DNA from: Pseudomonas chlororaphis subsp. piscium | GTDB taxonomy: Bacteria; Pseudomonadota; Gammaproteobacteria; Pseudomonadales; Pseudomonadaceae | Assembly: GCF_003850345.1 (NCBI RefSeq) | Contig: NZ_CP027707.1 | Span: forward strand, 186,001 to 250,000 | Direction: 5' to 3' | Length of the DNA: 64,000 nt | In this document: positions 36,947 through 44,507 of the stretch, in pieces | Layout of the letters: each line of letters starts with the position of its first letter | Position numbering within the stretch: the stretch's first letter is position 1 | Program-made: the position numbers and the translations under genes | Notes under the pieces: model-generated | What the model saw: the letters and a program-made list of their open reading frames with translations, nothing else | Databases searched by the model: none | Told to the model about the DNA's origin: nothing

Positions 36947-37411
36947 TCAAGCATAGGGCGAAGCGGGCAGGTTGATGAGTTCGGCGGCAGCACCGTCTTC
37001 GGCCATGCGCCGGGCCCGTTCCGGCAGCAGCCGGGCGTGGTTCTCCAGCTGCCAGCGATACCAGCTCAGGCGCTGGACTATCCGTCGTCGGCAAGGGGCT
37101 GGCAGCTGCGCCAGCAGGTCGGCGCTGGCGGGCGCCCAGCGGGTCCGGGTCGAGTAGTAGCCGAACAGGTTTTCCCGCAGGCCGAAGCAGTCCTCGAAGC
37201 TTTCCTCGATGCTGTACACATACAGCTCGAAGCTGGCGCTCAACTGTTGCTCGCCGTCGGCGTTATCGCGCAGGTAGGCGAATATCCCGGGCCAGTTGAT
37301 GCAGAACAGGTGCTCGTCCCAATCGCCGTCCCGGGTCAGGTACTCGCCCTGGCCACGAAAGAACTGCGGTATTTCCTGGCGCGCCAGGGCCCGTTCAAAG
37401 TTGCTGATCAT
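36947..37411 (-). CDS. Unknown protein, second gene of a two-gene unit
   Basis: From ATG 37411, with AGGAAGAG upstream, the product is 154 residues, soluble, and rich in aromatic residues and Arg (FELYVYSIEESFEDCFGLRENLFGYYSTRTRW). I recognise no family. It overlaps the stop of the gene before it by 17 bases, so the two are translationally coupled and probably work together. Confidence 0.6.
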   Translation of the reverse strand: MISNFERALARQEIPQFFRGQGEYLTRDGDWDEHLFCINWPGIFAYLRDNADGEQQLSASFELYVYSIEESFEDCFGLRENLFGYYSTRTRWAPASADLLAQLPAPCRRRIVQRLSWYRWQLENHARLLPERARRMAEDGAAAELINLPASPYA

Positions 37412-38258
37412 GCCGCTCTTCCTCTCGTGAGCCTTGGACATTGGCGATGCCGACGGACTGCGCCACGCATTCGATGACGCAGTCGAAGCCGATGTCCAGG
37501 CGCAGGTAATAACCAGGCTGCAAGCGTGTGAGCTGGGTGTGCATACGCCCATCGAAACGGGTGCCGCTGACGTGCAGTTCGCTGATGCCCTGGATCTTCA
37601 GGTCCAGGCGGCAGTGGGTCAGTGCCTGGCTGGCCGGCCAGGTGGATGGCAGGGACTGGCGCGGCAATGAGCCCGCCAACTGCAAACTCAGTTGCTCGCC
37701 CTGGAACTGTGGGCCAGGGGTGTACAGGTCGTAGGGCGTGGCCGCTACATCGAATACGGCTTTCCAGGCTTGGGGATTATCGACGCTGAACAGCCAGTCG
37801 CGGGAGCCGCGATCCCGCGCCGGGATCGCCCGGCATTCGGCCAGGGACGGCAACCGGGCGCGGACCAGGTCGTCGTGCCACAGCTGCCGGGCCGCCAGGA
37901 GCAGGCGTTGAAAGAAGTCCCGGCTGTCGTCGATCTGCGCCGGCCAGCCGGCGGGCCATTGATCGTATTCGTAGTCGTCCTCAATGGGCTCCCAAACCTC
38001 CTCGAAGTCGAAGCCAGGGTCGTCCAGGGCCGCTTGCAGGACCTCCACCAACCGCTGTCGGTGACGGAAGTTCTCCCTGGCGTTGAAGCGCGCCAGGCAG
38101 TAATGGCGGATCAGGTGTTCGCGATCATTGGGGTCGTTGGGGTCGTAGCGGCTCAGCTCGGCATCCAGGGCCGGGGGCATGTCATAGCCGATGAAACAAC
38201 CGATCCAGGCGCGCAGGTCCGGCTGGTAGGGCTGGTTGAGCAAAGGATGGCGCAGCAT
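37395..38258 (-). CDS. Unknown protein, first gene of a two-gene unit
   Basis: From ATG 38258, with AGGAGGTC five bases upstream, the product is 287 residues. It is soluble, acidic and rich in Trp (FEEVWEPIEDDYEYDQWPAG), with no signal peptide or membrane helix. No family or catalytic motif is recognised. The strong ribosome site and the overlap with the next gene support a real operon. The tRNA-Arg terminator lies just upstream. Confidence 0.65.
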   Translation of the reverse strand: MLRHPLLNQPYQPDLRAWIGCFIGYDMPPALDAELSRYDPNDPNDREHLIRHYCLARFNARENFRHRQRLVEVLQAALDDPGFDFEEVWEPIEDDYEYDQWPAGWPAQIDDSRDFFQRLLLAARQLWHDDLVRARLPSLAECRAIPARDRGSRDWLFSVDNPQAWKAVFDVAATPYDLYTPGPQFQGEQLSLQLAGSLPRQSLPSTWPASQALTHCRLDLKIQGISELHVSGTRFDGRMHTQLTRLQPGYYLRLDIGFDCVIECVAQSVGIANVQGSREEERHDQQL

Positions 38259-38333
38259 CGGGACCTCCTGTCCGCAAGGCGTGGGTCGGCACACGCCTCG
38301 GTGATTCTTCGATCGACTCAACGGATGGAAACG

Positions 38334-38366
38334 AAAAAGCCCCAGGCCATGCGACCTGGGGCTTTT
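38334..38366 (-). terminator. Terminator downstream of tRNA-Arg
   Basis: AAAAGCCCCAGG-8 bases-CCTGGGGCTTTTT reading on the minus strand, just beyond the tRNA 3' end. Confidence 0.88.
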
Positions 38367-38377
38367 GCGTTTCTAGC

Positions 38378-38454
38378 TGGCGCACTCGGCGGGATTCGAA
38401 CCCACGACCCCTGCCTTCGGAGGGCAGTACTCTATCCAGCTGAGCTACGAGTGC
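38378..38454 (-). tRNA. tRNA-Arg (anticodon CCG), CCA encoded
   Basis: Read on the minus strand this is a 77-base tRNA. The acceptor stem is GCACTCG/CGAGTGC, the D-arm is AGCTCAGCTGGATAGAG, and the anticodon stem-loop CTGCC-CTCCGAA-GGCAG has anticodon CCG. The T-arm is GTGGGTTCGAATCCCGC, and CCA is encoded at 38380-38378. All stems pair. It decodes CGG. Confidence 0.97.
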
Positions 38455-38688
38455 AGTGCGGGCGACATCATACCCATGTCGGCTTGGGGCGTCCATGCGG
38501 TTTTTTTTCGCGTGATGATTGGTCGTCGCCTCGTTGTTTATCTTGTCCTTTTCGATACCCGAAAGCCCCTTCGCCCTATTCACAAGTCCCCCTACCAGAC
38601 GTCCCTTTGTTTGCTTTGCTCTATGGCTTCACGCGCTCTAACCCGCTGCGCGCCCGCGCAGCGATTTCCTGCCAGTCAAGGCGACCGC

Positions 38689-39402
38689 ATGCATTCAAAA
38701 GGCGTGGTAATGCTCGATCTCTCGTTGCGTCAAACCCTGCTGGCACGCTCCGATCTGTTCAGGGGGTTGCCGGATAATCTGATTCGTTATGTCGCCACCC
38801 ATGCGGTGGAGCGCACCTTGAGTGACCGGGAGGTGCTCTACCTCAAGAGCGAGGCGCTGGACTTCATCGCGCTGGTGGTCGAGGGCCAAGTGTATTCGGT
38901 GATTCATGGCCCCGACGGGCGCGAGCAGATTGTCGGCAGCGCCGGTGTCGGCCAGGTGGTGGGCGAGTCGGCGCTGATCGAGGGGCACGCCCGGGAAAAC
39001 TCGGCCTTCGCCTGTGGACCGACCCGGGTGCTGCTGTTGGGGCAGCGGCATTTCAGGGCGTTGTACGAGGAACCGCTGTTCTGGCAGCGGGTCGTGATGC
39101 TGCTGATGACGCGCCTGATGAAGATTCTGGAGTTGCTTGAACTGGTTTGCCTGCACCGCCTGGAATCGCGGTTGGCGCGGTTTCTGCTGGCCAATATCGA
39201 TGACTTCGAGCTGGTCCCGGTGACCTGTGCGTCGGTTCCGCGCAACCAGGGCATCCTCGCCTCGATGCTCAACACCAGCCGGCCGAAGCTGAATGTCCAG
39301 TTGCAGCTGTGGCGGCGTTCGGGGGTGATCAGCTGCCAGAGCGGTCGGCTGGTGATCAACGATGTCGAGCATCTGCGGCGCAAGGCCTACTCGCTGAATT
39401 AA
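38689..39402 (+). CDS. Crp/Fnr family regulator of the R-body locus
   Basis: From ATG 38689 (AAGGCG six bases upstream; ATG 38710 possible) the product is 237 residues. A cyclic-nucleotide-binding-like domain ([37 protein letters not shown], then [24 protein letters not shown] and [12 protein letters not shown]) is followed by a C-terminal helix-turn-helix ([25 protein letters not shown]). No Fe-S cysteines of the FNR type are seen. Crp/Fnr-type genes accompany reb loci in other proteobacteria, so control of the genes downstream is likely. Confidence 0.85.
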   Translation: MHSKGVVMLDLSLRQTLLARSDLFRGLPDNLIRYVATHAVERTLSDREVLYLKSEALDFIALVVEGQVYSVIHGPDGREQIVGSAGVGQVVGESALIEGHARENSAFACGPTRVLLLGQRHFRALYEEPLFWQRVVMLLMTRLMKILELLELVCLHRLESRLARFLLANIDDFELVPVTCASVPRNQGILASMLNTSRPKLNVQLQLWRRSGVISCQSGRLVINDVEHLRRKAYSLN

Positions 39403-39491
39403 TTTTCCAACTGTTCCCCAGGTAACAGCGAACGCCTGGTGCGCGATCAGAGACTGTCGGCTCATCAAGGAATGCACAGGGAGTGCTGGCG

Positions 39492-40022
39492 ATGGGATCT
39501 TTTCGTGAAGTGGCGGCGGTCGACCAGTTGTTCGAGGCAAGCTGGCGAGCGGTGTACCCCGAGCTGATGCGCCAGGCCAACCGGCGAGCCAGGGGCAACC
39601 TGGCCCTGGCCCAGGAGTGGCTGTCCAACACGGCCGTCAAAGCCCTGCTGTTCTTCAGGCGTTCCCCGGAACGCATCCGAGAGCCGCAGGGCTTTCTGTT
39701 TCTGGTGCTGGACCACGTCTTTCTCGACAGCCTGCGCCGCAGCAAGCGTGAAGGGCAGCTGTTCGATCATTCGATCGACCTTGAGCACGATCACCAGGCC
39801 TTGCTTGCCGCGCCTTGCCGATCGGTGTTCGAGTGCACCGAGCAGCTCGAACGACTGCTGCAGTTGGGCAATCGCGTGGAGCAGTTGCCGTTGCTCCAGC
39901 GGCGGTTGTTTGAAATGCGTTTTGTCGAGGAGTTGCCATACCCGCAGATCGCCGCCGAGCTGGGCATTACCCAGCCCCTGGTGCGCAAGCGCGTGCAGTT
40001 GCTGCGGGCGGCGCTGCGCTGA
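39492..40022 (+). CDS. ECF-like sigma factor of the R-body locus
   Basis: From ATG 39492, with AGGGAG eight bases upstream, the product is 176 residues. A region-2-like stretch (LFEASWRAVYPELMRQANRRARGNLALAQEWLSNTAVKALLFF, PQGFLFLVLDHVFLDSLRRSKRE) and region 4 (QLPLLQRRLFEMRFVEELPYPQIAAELGITQPLVRKRVQLLRAAL) make it a sigma-70-family ECF member. Its place between the Crp/Fnr gene and the first RebB gene suggests it directs reb transcription. Confidence 0.8.
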   Translation: MGSFREVAAVDQLFEASWRAVYPELMRQANRRARGNLALAQEWLSNTAVKALLFFRRSPERIREPQGFLFLVLDHVFLDSLRRSKREGQLFDHSIDLEHDHQALLAAPCRSVFECTEQLERLLQLGNRVEQLPLLQRRLFEMRFVEELPYPQIAAELGITQPLVRKRVQLLRAALR

Positions 40023-40141
40023 AAGCGCTTTTGCATTCACAGCGACGGGTGTCAGGCGTTCTTGTTTCATGAGCACCTGAAACCGTCGACGAGTTCACCG
40101 CCAGCGCGCCTGCGCTGGCGTCTTCCATCAAGGAGAGATGT

Positions 40142-40369
40142 ATGCCAGAGGTCAACAGCCAGATTACCGACGCTGTAACGCAAACCAACGTCAAGGTGGT
40201 GGCCGAGGCGCCGGCCCAGGCCATTGCCTCGCTGTACCAGGTGGCCAGTCATTCGGCGGGGCTGTCCCTGCAGAATGCGGTCAACAGCCAGCAGGCGTTG
40301 AATCAGATCTCCAATGCGGTGATCTCCAAGGCGGTGTCGCTGATCATGCAGATCGGCGAGAAGGCCTGA
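40142..40369 (+). CDS. rebB: RebB family R-body protein (short)
   Basis: A protein of 75 residues beginning MPEVNSQITDAVTQTNVKVVAEAPA, the RebB/killing-trait signature, followed by AIASLYQVASHSAGLSLQNAVNSQQALNQISNAV. RebB-like proteins polymerise into the coiled ribbon of R-bodies, which unroll and rupture membranes. It has a strong ribosome site (AAGGAGAG) and lies 120 bases after the sigma gene. Confidence 0.9.
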   Translation: MPEVNSQITDAVTQTNVKVVAEAPAQAIASLYQVASHSAGLSLQNAVNSQQALNQISNAVISKAVSLIMQIGEKA

Positions 40370-40387
40370 CGCCTGGGGAGATACCTC

Positions 40388-41095
40388 ATGTTCTGGTTCA
40401 AGAAAAAACCTGCTGTCGCCGCCGAGCCGGAGACTGACGCCACGCCGGCGACCGACCCCGAGGCGACCGATCCCAAGCCAAGCGATACCGAGCCAAACAA
40501 TCCCAAGCCGAGCACTCCCGAAACCGCCGAGCCTACGGCTGCGGGGCCCCAGGTTGCTGATCCCACTACAAGGGGCACCTCCCCGCCACCCAGCACTCCC
40601 GCCAAGTCGCCGCGCACGGTGATGGACCGCATGAACGACCACATGATGGTCCAGGTCGCGGCGCCGCCGACCGGCAGCACCGATGCGCTGAACAGCCAGA
40701 TCGTCGAGGCGGTGGAGTTCACCAACGCGCAGACCTTCAGCTATGCCCCGGCACAGATCGCCATCGCCCCGGACATGATGATCAGCCAGGCCGCCGGCCT
40801 GGTCGCGCAATCGGCGGCGGGCTATTTCGACGGGGTCAGCAAGCTGGCGCTGGCGGCCCAGGCGGTATTGCTCGAGCAGATGACGAAAAACATCGTCGAA
40901 AACCATCCCGAAAAAGCCGCCGAGGACGCCTTGGGCGCCCTGGCCACTGACCTGCTGGTGGGGGCGGCCGCCGCTGTTGCCGCCGCGGCCGGCGCCCTGG
41001 AGGCGACAGCGGCGGGCATAGCCATCGACAAGATTGACGAGAGCATCGCCAAGTACAGCAACACCCTGGCCAATCGCGGCGCGCCGCCGTCCTGA
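40388..41095 (+). CDS. RebB-domain protein with Pro-rich N-terminal extension
   Basis: This 235-residue protein starts with a basic FWFKKKP, then about 65 residues rich in Pro, Thr, Asp and Glu (repeated DPxATDPKPSD-type units). A RebB-like core follows (ALNSQIVEAVEFTNAQTFSYAPAQIAIAPDMMISQAAGLVAQSAAGYFDG), and then an Ala-rich hydrophobic helix (LLVGAAAAVAAAAGALEATAAG). The core is divergent from the short RebB proteins. It may cap, anchor or regulate the R-body ribbon. The gene is 18 bases after rebB, with GGGAGA as ribosome site. Confidence 0.78.
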   Translation: MFWFKKKPAVAAEPETDATPATDPEATDPKPSDTEPNNPKPSTPETAEPTAAGPQVADPTTRGTSPPPSTPAKSPRTVMDRMNDHMMVQVAAPPTGSTDALNSQIVEAVEFTNAQTFSYAPAQIAIAPDMMISQAAGLVAQSAAGYFDGVSKLALAAQAVLLEQMTKNIVENHPEKAAEDALGALATDLLVGAAAAVAAAAGALEATAAGIAIDKIDESIAKYSNTLANRGAPPS

Positions 41096-41120
41096 TTCAC
41101 GCCGTCCTGGCGTCATGAGC

Positions 41121-41151
41121 GCCCAGTCCCGGAACCCCTCCGGGACTGGGC
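41121..41151 (+). other. Intra-operon hairpin in the R-body locus
   Basis: GCCCAGTCCCGGA-ACCCC-TCCGGGACTGGGC is a perfect 13-bp stem. No T-run follows, so it is more likely an mRNA stability or processing element, or a partial attenuator, than a full terminator. Confidence 0.6.
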
Positions 41152-41188
41152 AGCAGCACGTTCTTTAATGAGCAAGGAGGAGGCCGAG

Positions 41189-41653
41189 ATGCCCCAGGAA
41201 AATTCCGACTCGCTAGCGAGTCTTTATCAATTGGCCGATGCGCTCAACCTGAGCCTGTCCGCGGGTGAAAAGCAGATTCTCGAGGCCTGGATGCGCAGCG
41301 AGCCGCGCACGGGTGTCATGGAGCGGGTGCTCAACCAGACCCAGCACCTGATCGAGAACGAGAGACAACGCACCCGCGAGTTGATGGAGCAGGCCAGGGT
41401 CAGCGAAAGCAGCCTGCTGGGCAGTCCCCAGCAGCGCGAAGCGGTGATCCGCCAGTGGCTGGCGGCCAAGCAACAGGCAACGGTTATCGATGCGCAGGAG
41501 GAGCCTGTGCGGATGCTCAGCAGCGCGCAGAACCAGCTGATCCGCCAGACCGTCGAGGAAGCCGTGCAAGCACGGATGCTGGGGCTGGTGCAGCAGGTCG
41601 AGGCAGTGCTTTCCCGTATCGACCAGGCAGGCGACGCGCCGGAGGACCATTGA
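41189..41653 (+). CDS. Helical protein of unknown function in the R-body locus
   Basis: From ATG 41189, with AAGGAGGAG upstream (an ATG at 41168 has no ribosome site), the product is 154 residues. It is hydrophilic and almost entirely helical, with Gln/Glu/Arg-rich stretches (LNQTQHLIENERQRTRELMEQA, IRQTVEEAVQARMLGLVQQVEAVL) likely to form coiled coils. No family recognised. Its place between RebB-type genes suggests an assembly or regulatory role. Confidence 0.7.
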   Translation: MPQENSDSLASLYQLADALNLSLSAGEKQILEAWMRSEPRTGVMERVLNQTQHLIENERQRTRELMEQARVSESSLLGSPQQREAVIRQWLAAKQQATVIDAQEEPVRMLSSAQNQLIRQTVEEAVQARMLGLVQQVEAVLSRIDQAGDAPEDH

Positions 41654-41738
41654 GCATTTGCTCGTTCACAGCCTGGGTTTTGCCACGTTCATTGGTTAAC
41701 ACGGAACCCGCCGTGTACTAAACAAAGGAAGTTGAACC

Positions 41739-42053
41739 ATGCCATTAGTCAACGAGCAAATTACCGACGCGGTCACCCAGACCAACGTCAAAGTGGTGGC
41801 CGAATCTCCAGCGATGGCGATGAGCACCATCTACCAGTCCATGGGCCAGGCGACGGCGATTCTGTTCCAGAACGCTGTGTCCGCCCAGCAGCAGCAAAAT
41901 ACCCTGGCCCAGGCCGCCACCAACCAGGGCGTGATGCAGATCTACAGCGTCGATACCACCGCAGGCGCGGCGGCTACCGAAAAAGTTGCTCAGGGCGGCG
42001 TGGCCGACAACCTGACCAGCCTGCTGACGGTCCTCAAATCGTTCAACCCTTGA
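41739..42053 (+). CDS. rebB: RebB family R-body protein
   Basis: A RebB protein of 104 residues: NEQITDAVTQTNVKVVAESPA, then MSTIYQSMGQATAILFQNAVSAQQQQNTLAQAATNQGV and a C-terminal NLTSLLTVLKSF. It is close to full family length. It is followed 50 bases later by a near-copy. Ribosome site AAAGGAAG. Confidence 0.93.
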   Translation: MPLVNEQITDAVTQTNVKVVAESPAMAMSTIYQSMGQATAILFQNAVSAQQQQNTLAQAATNQGVMQIYSVDTTAGAAATEKVAQGGVADNLTSLLTVLKSFNP

Positions 42054-42103
42054 TCGGGCGAGCGCTAACGGAAGTTGTTCTTTCTTAATAAGGAGTTTCA
42101 TCT

Positions 42104-42415
42104 ATGAGTACAGTCAGTCCGCAAATCACCGACGCCGTTACCCAAACCAACGTCAAGGTGGTGGCCGAAGCGCCGGCCATGTCGATGGGCACCATCTACC
42201 AGTCCCTGGGGCAATCCGTAGCGATCCTGTTCCAGAACTCGGTCTCGGCCCAGCAACAGCAAAACACCCTGGCCCAGGCGGCGACCAACCAGGGCGTGAT
42301 GCAGATCTACAGCGTCAACACCACCGCGGGCGCGGCGGCCACCGAGAAAATGGCCCAGGGCGGTGTCGGCGACAACCTCGCCAGCCTGCTGACGATCCTC
42401 AAGTCGTTCACTTAA
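42104..42415 (+). CDS. rebB: RebB family R-body protein (tandem paralogue)
   Basis: The 103-residue product is about 80 percent identical to the previous protein, with the same QITDAVTQTNVKVVAEAPA start and QQQQNTLAQAATNQGVMQIY core. R-body loci typically need at least two such paralogues for assembly. Strong ribosome site AAGGAG. A strong terminator follows. Confidence 0.93.
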   Translation: MSTVSPQITDAVTQTNVKVVAEAPAMSMGTIYQSLGQSVAILFQNSVSAQQQQNTLAQAATNQGVMQIYSVNTTAGAAATEKMAQGGVGDNLASLLTILKSFT

Positions 42416-42430
42416 GGCCTGGCCCCGAGA

Positions 42431-42463
42431 AAACCCCGCAGCCTTCCGGCTGCGGGGTTTTTT
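42431..42463 (+). terminator. Terminator of the R-body operon
   Basis: AAACCCCGCAGCC-TTCC-GGCTGCGGGGTTT followed by TTT; 13-bp stem, 15 bases after the last rebB stop. Confidence 0.92.
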
Positions 42464-42492
42464 GCGTTTGGGCAACACAAGCCCAACCCCTT

Positions 42493-42587
42493 TGTAGGAG
42501 CGCGCTTACTCGCGATGGTGGCCTGACGGTCAACATCGGTATTGGAGGGTGTTCTTTATCGCGAGCAAGCTAAGCTCGCTCCTGCAG
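42493..42587. repeat. Paired REP elements (GTAGGAGCG class)
   Basis: TGTAGGAGCGCGCTTACTCGCGATGG at the left and ATCGCGAGCAAGCTAAGCTCGCTCCTGCA at the right are inverted copies about 40 bases apart, the REPIN arrangement common in Pseudomonas. It lies in the 463-base gap 42416-42878; the remaining part (42588-42878) leads to gabD and shows no other clear feature. Confidence 0.8.
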
Positions 42588-42878
42588 GGGGCGTCTGCCC
42601 CCATCCGCCGGGGCGGTGTCGTTGATCCGAAAGACTCTGCCAAAGCGGCGTTTTCGTTCTTTTTTTCGAACAGCCTATTGCCCTGTCCCCCGGTTGACCC
42701 TAGGATTCGTTTGAGATTTCAAACGCTCTTGTCTGAGAGCCGACCCGCCCGTCTATTCTGATAGGCGCTATTTCTGTGCTTGAGCCCGGTAACAGTTTTT
42801 CCTGACGGCAGCCTGTCAAGGCGCCTTTCAACAATCACAATTCGCTCCGCCCCGCGCGGTGCTGTTAAGGAAACCGAC

Positions 42879-44321
42879 ATGCAGCTTAAAGACGCCCAGT
42901 TGTTCCGCCAGCAAGCCTTCATCGATGGGGCTTGGGTCGACGCGGATAACGGCCAGACCATCAAAGTGAACAACCCGGCAACGGGCGAAATCCTCGGCAC
43001 CGTGCCGAAGATGGGCGCGGCTGAAACTCGCCGCGCCATCGAAGCCGCCGACAAGGCCCTGCCGGCCTGGCGCGCGCTGACCGCCAAGGAGCGGGCGACC
43101 AAGCTGCGTCGCTGGTATGAGCTGCTGATCGAAAACCAGGACGACCTCGGTCGCCTGATGACCCTGGAGCAGGGCAAGCCACTGGCCGAAGCCAAGGGCG
43201 AAATCGCCTACGCCGCCTCCTTCATCGAATGGTTCGCCGAAGAAGCCAAGCGCATCTACGGCGACGTGATTCCCGGCCACCAGCCGGACAAGCGCCTGAT
43301 CGTGATCAAGCAGCCGATCGGCGTGACCGCGGCCATCACCCCGTGGAACTTCCCGGCGGCGATGATCACCCGTAAAGCCGGCCCGGCCCTGGCCGCTGGC
43401 TGCACCATGGTGATCAAGCCAGCTTCGCAGACCCCGTTCTCGGCCCTGGCCCTGGTCGAGCTGGCACACCGTGCCGGCATCCCGAAAGGCGTGCTGAGCG
43501 TGGTGACCGGCAGCGCTGGCGACATCGGTGGCGAGCTGACCAGCAACCCGATCGTGCGCAAGCTGTCCTTCACCGGCTCGACCGAAATCGGTCGCCAGCT
43601 GATGGCCGAATGCGCCAAGGACATCAAGAAGGTTTCCCTGGAGCTGGGCGGTAACGCTCCGTTTATCGTGTTCGACGACGCGGACCTGGATAAGGCCGTC
43701 GAAGGCGCGATCATCTCCAAGTACCGCAACAACGGTCAGACCTGCGTCTGCGCCAACCGCCTGTACATCCAGGATTCGGTCTACGACGCCTTCGCCGAGA
43801 AGCTCAAGGCCGCGGTGGCCAAGCTGAAGATCGGCAACGGTCTGGACGAAGGCACCACCACCGGCCCGCTGATCGACGAAAAAGCCGTGGCCAAGGTCCA
43901 GGAACACATCGCCGACGCCCTGGGCAAAGGCGCGACCCTGCTGGCCGGCGGCAAGCCGATGGAAGGCAACTTCTTCGAGCCGACCATCCTGGTCAACGTG
44001 TCGAAAGACGCGGCCGTGGCCAAGGAAGAAACCTTCGGTCCGCTGGCGCCGCTGTTCCGTTTCAAGGACGAAGCCGAAGTGATCGCCATGTCCAACGACA
44101 CCGAGTTCGGCCTGGCCTCGTACTTCTACGCTCGCGACCTGGGTCGTGTGTTCCGTGTGGCCGAAGCCCTGGAATACGGCATGGTCGGCGTCAACACCGG
44201 GTTGATCTCCAACGAGGTCGCGCCGTTCGGCGGCATCAAGGCTTCGGGCCTGGGCCGTGAAGGCTCCAAGTACGGCATCGAGGATTACCTGGAAATCAAA
44301 TACCTCTGCCTGGGCATCTGA
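42879..44321 (+). CDS. gabD: NADP-dependent succinate-semialdehyde dehydrogenase
   Basis: From ATG 42879, with AAGGA upstream, the product is 480 residues, typical of GabD. ALDH motifs include GVTAAITPWNFPAAMI, FTGSTEIGRQLM, LELGGNAPFIVFDDADLD (catalytic Glu) and NNGQTCVCANRLY (catalytic Cys). It oxidises succinate semialdehyde to succinate, the second step of GABA breakdown. gabT follows after 186 bases, which carry a stem-loop at 44347-44380 and may allow separate control. Confidence 0.95.
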   Translation: MQLKDAQLFRQQAFIDGAWVDADNGQTIKVNNPATGEILGTVPKMGAAETRRAIEAADKALPAWRALTAKERATKLRRWYELLIENQDDLGRLMTLEQGKPLAEAKGEIAYAASFIEWFAEEAKRIYGDVIPGHQPDKRLIVIKQPIGVTAAITPWNFPAAMITRKAGPALAAGCTMVIKPASQTPFSALALVELAHRAGIPKGVLSVVTGSAGDIGGELTSNPIVRKLSFTGSTEIGRQLMAECAKDIKKVSLELGGNAPFIVFDDADLDKAVEGAIISKYRNNGQTCVCANRLYIQDSVYDAFAEKLKAAVAKLKIGNGLDEGTTTGPLIDEKAVAKVQEHIADALGKGATLLAGGKPMEGNFFEPTILVNVSKDAAVAKEETFGPLAPLFRFKDEAEVIAMSNDTEFGLASYFYARDLGRVFRVAEALEYGMVGVNTGLISNEVAPFGGIKASGLGREGSKYGIEDYLEIKYLCLGI

Positions 44322-44346
44322 TACCCGCGCCAAGGCATGGTTTTAA

Positions 44347-44380
44347 ACGCCAGGGGCACGAGAGCGCTGTCCCCTGGCGT
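44347..44380 (+). other. Stem-loop between gabD and gabT
   Basis: ACGCCAGGGG-14 bases-CCCCTGGCGT, perfect 10-bp stem 25 bases after gabD. No T-run; it may slow readthrough or protect the gabD mRNA 3' end. Confidence 0.6.
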
Positions 44381-44507
44381 GTTGTAAACGATATTTCAGT
44401 AGTGGCCGGGATAGCCGGGGCAGTCGATCATCGCATGCTGCCGCGGTTGCCTCCCCGCCACGTCATCCTTGAACCACGCCGACCGATGAGCGGCGAATGA
44501 GGACACT

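Noticed and set aside
38378..42415. Genomic island inserted at tRNA-Arg carrying the R-body genes
   Set aside because: The R-body genes lie on the 5' side of the tRNA, no integrase is present, and no repeat of the tRNA 3' end is seen nearby.
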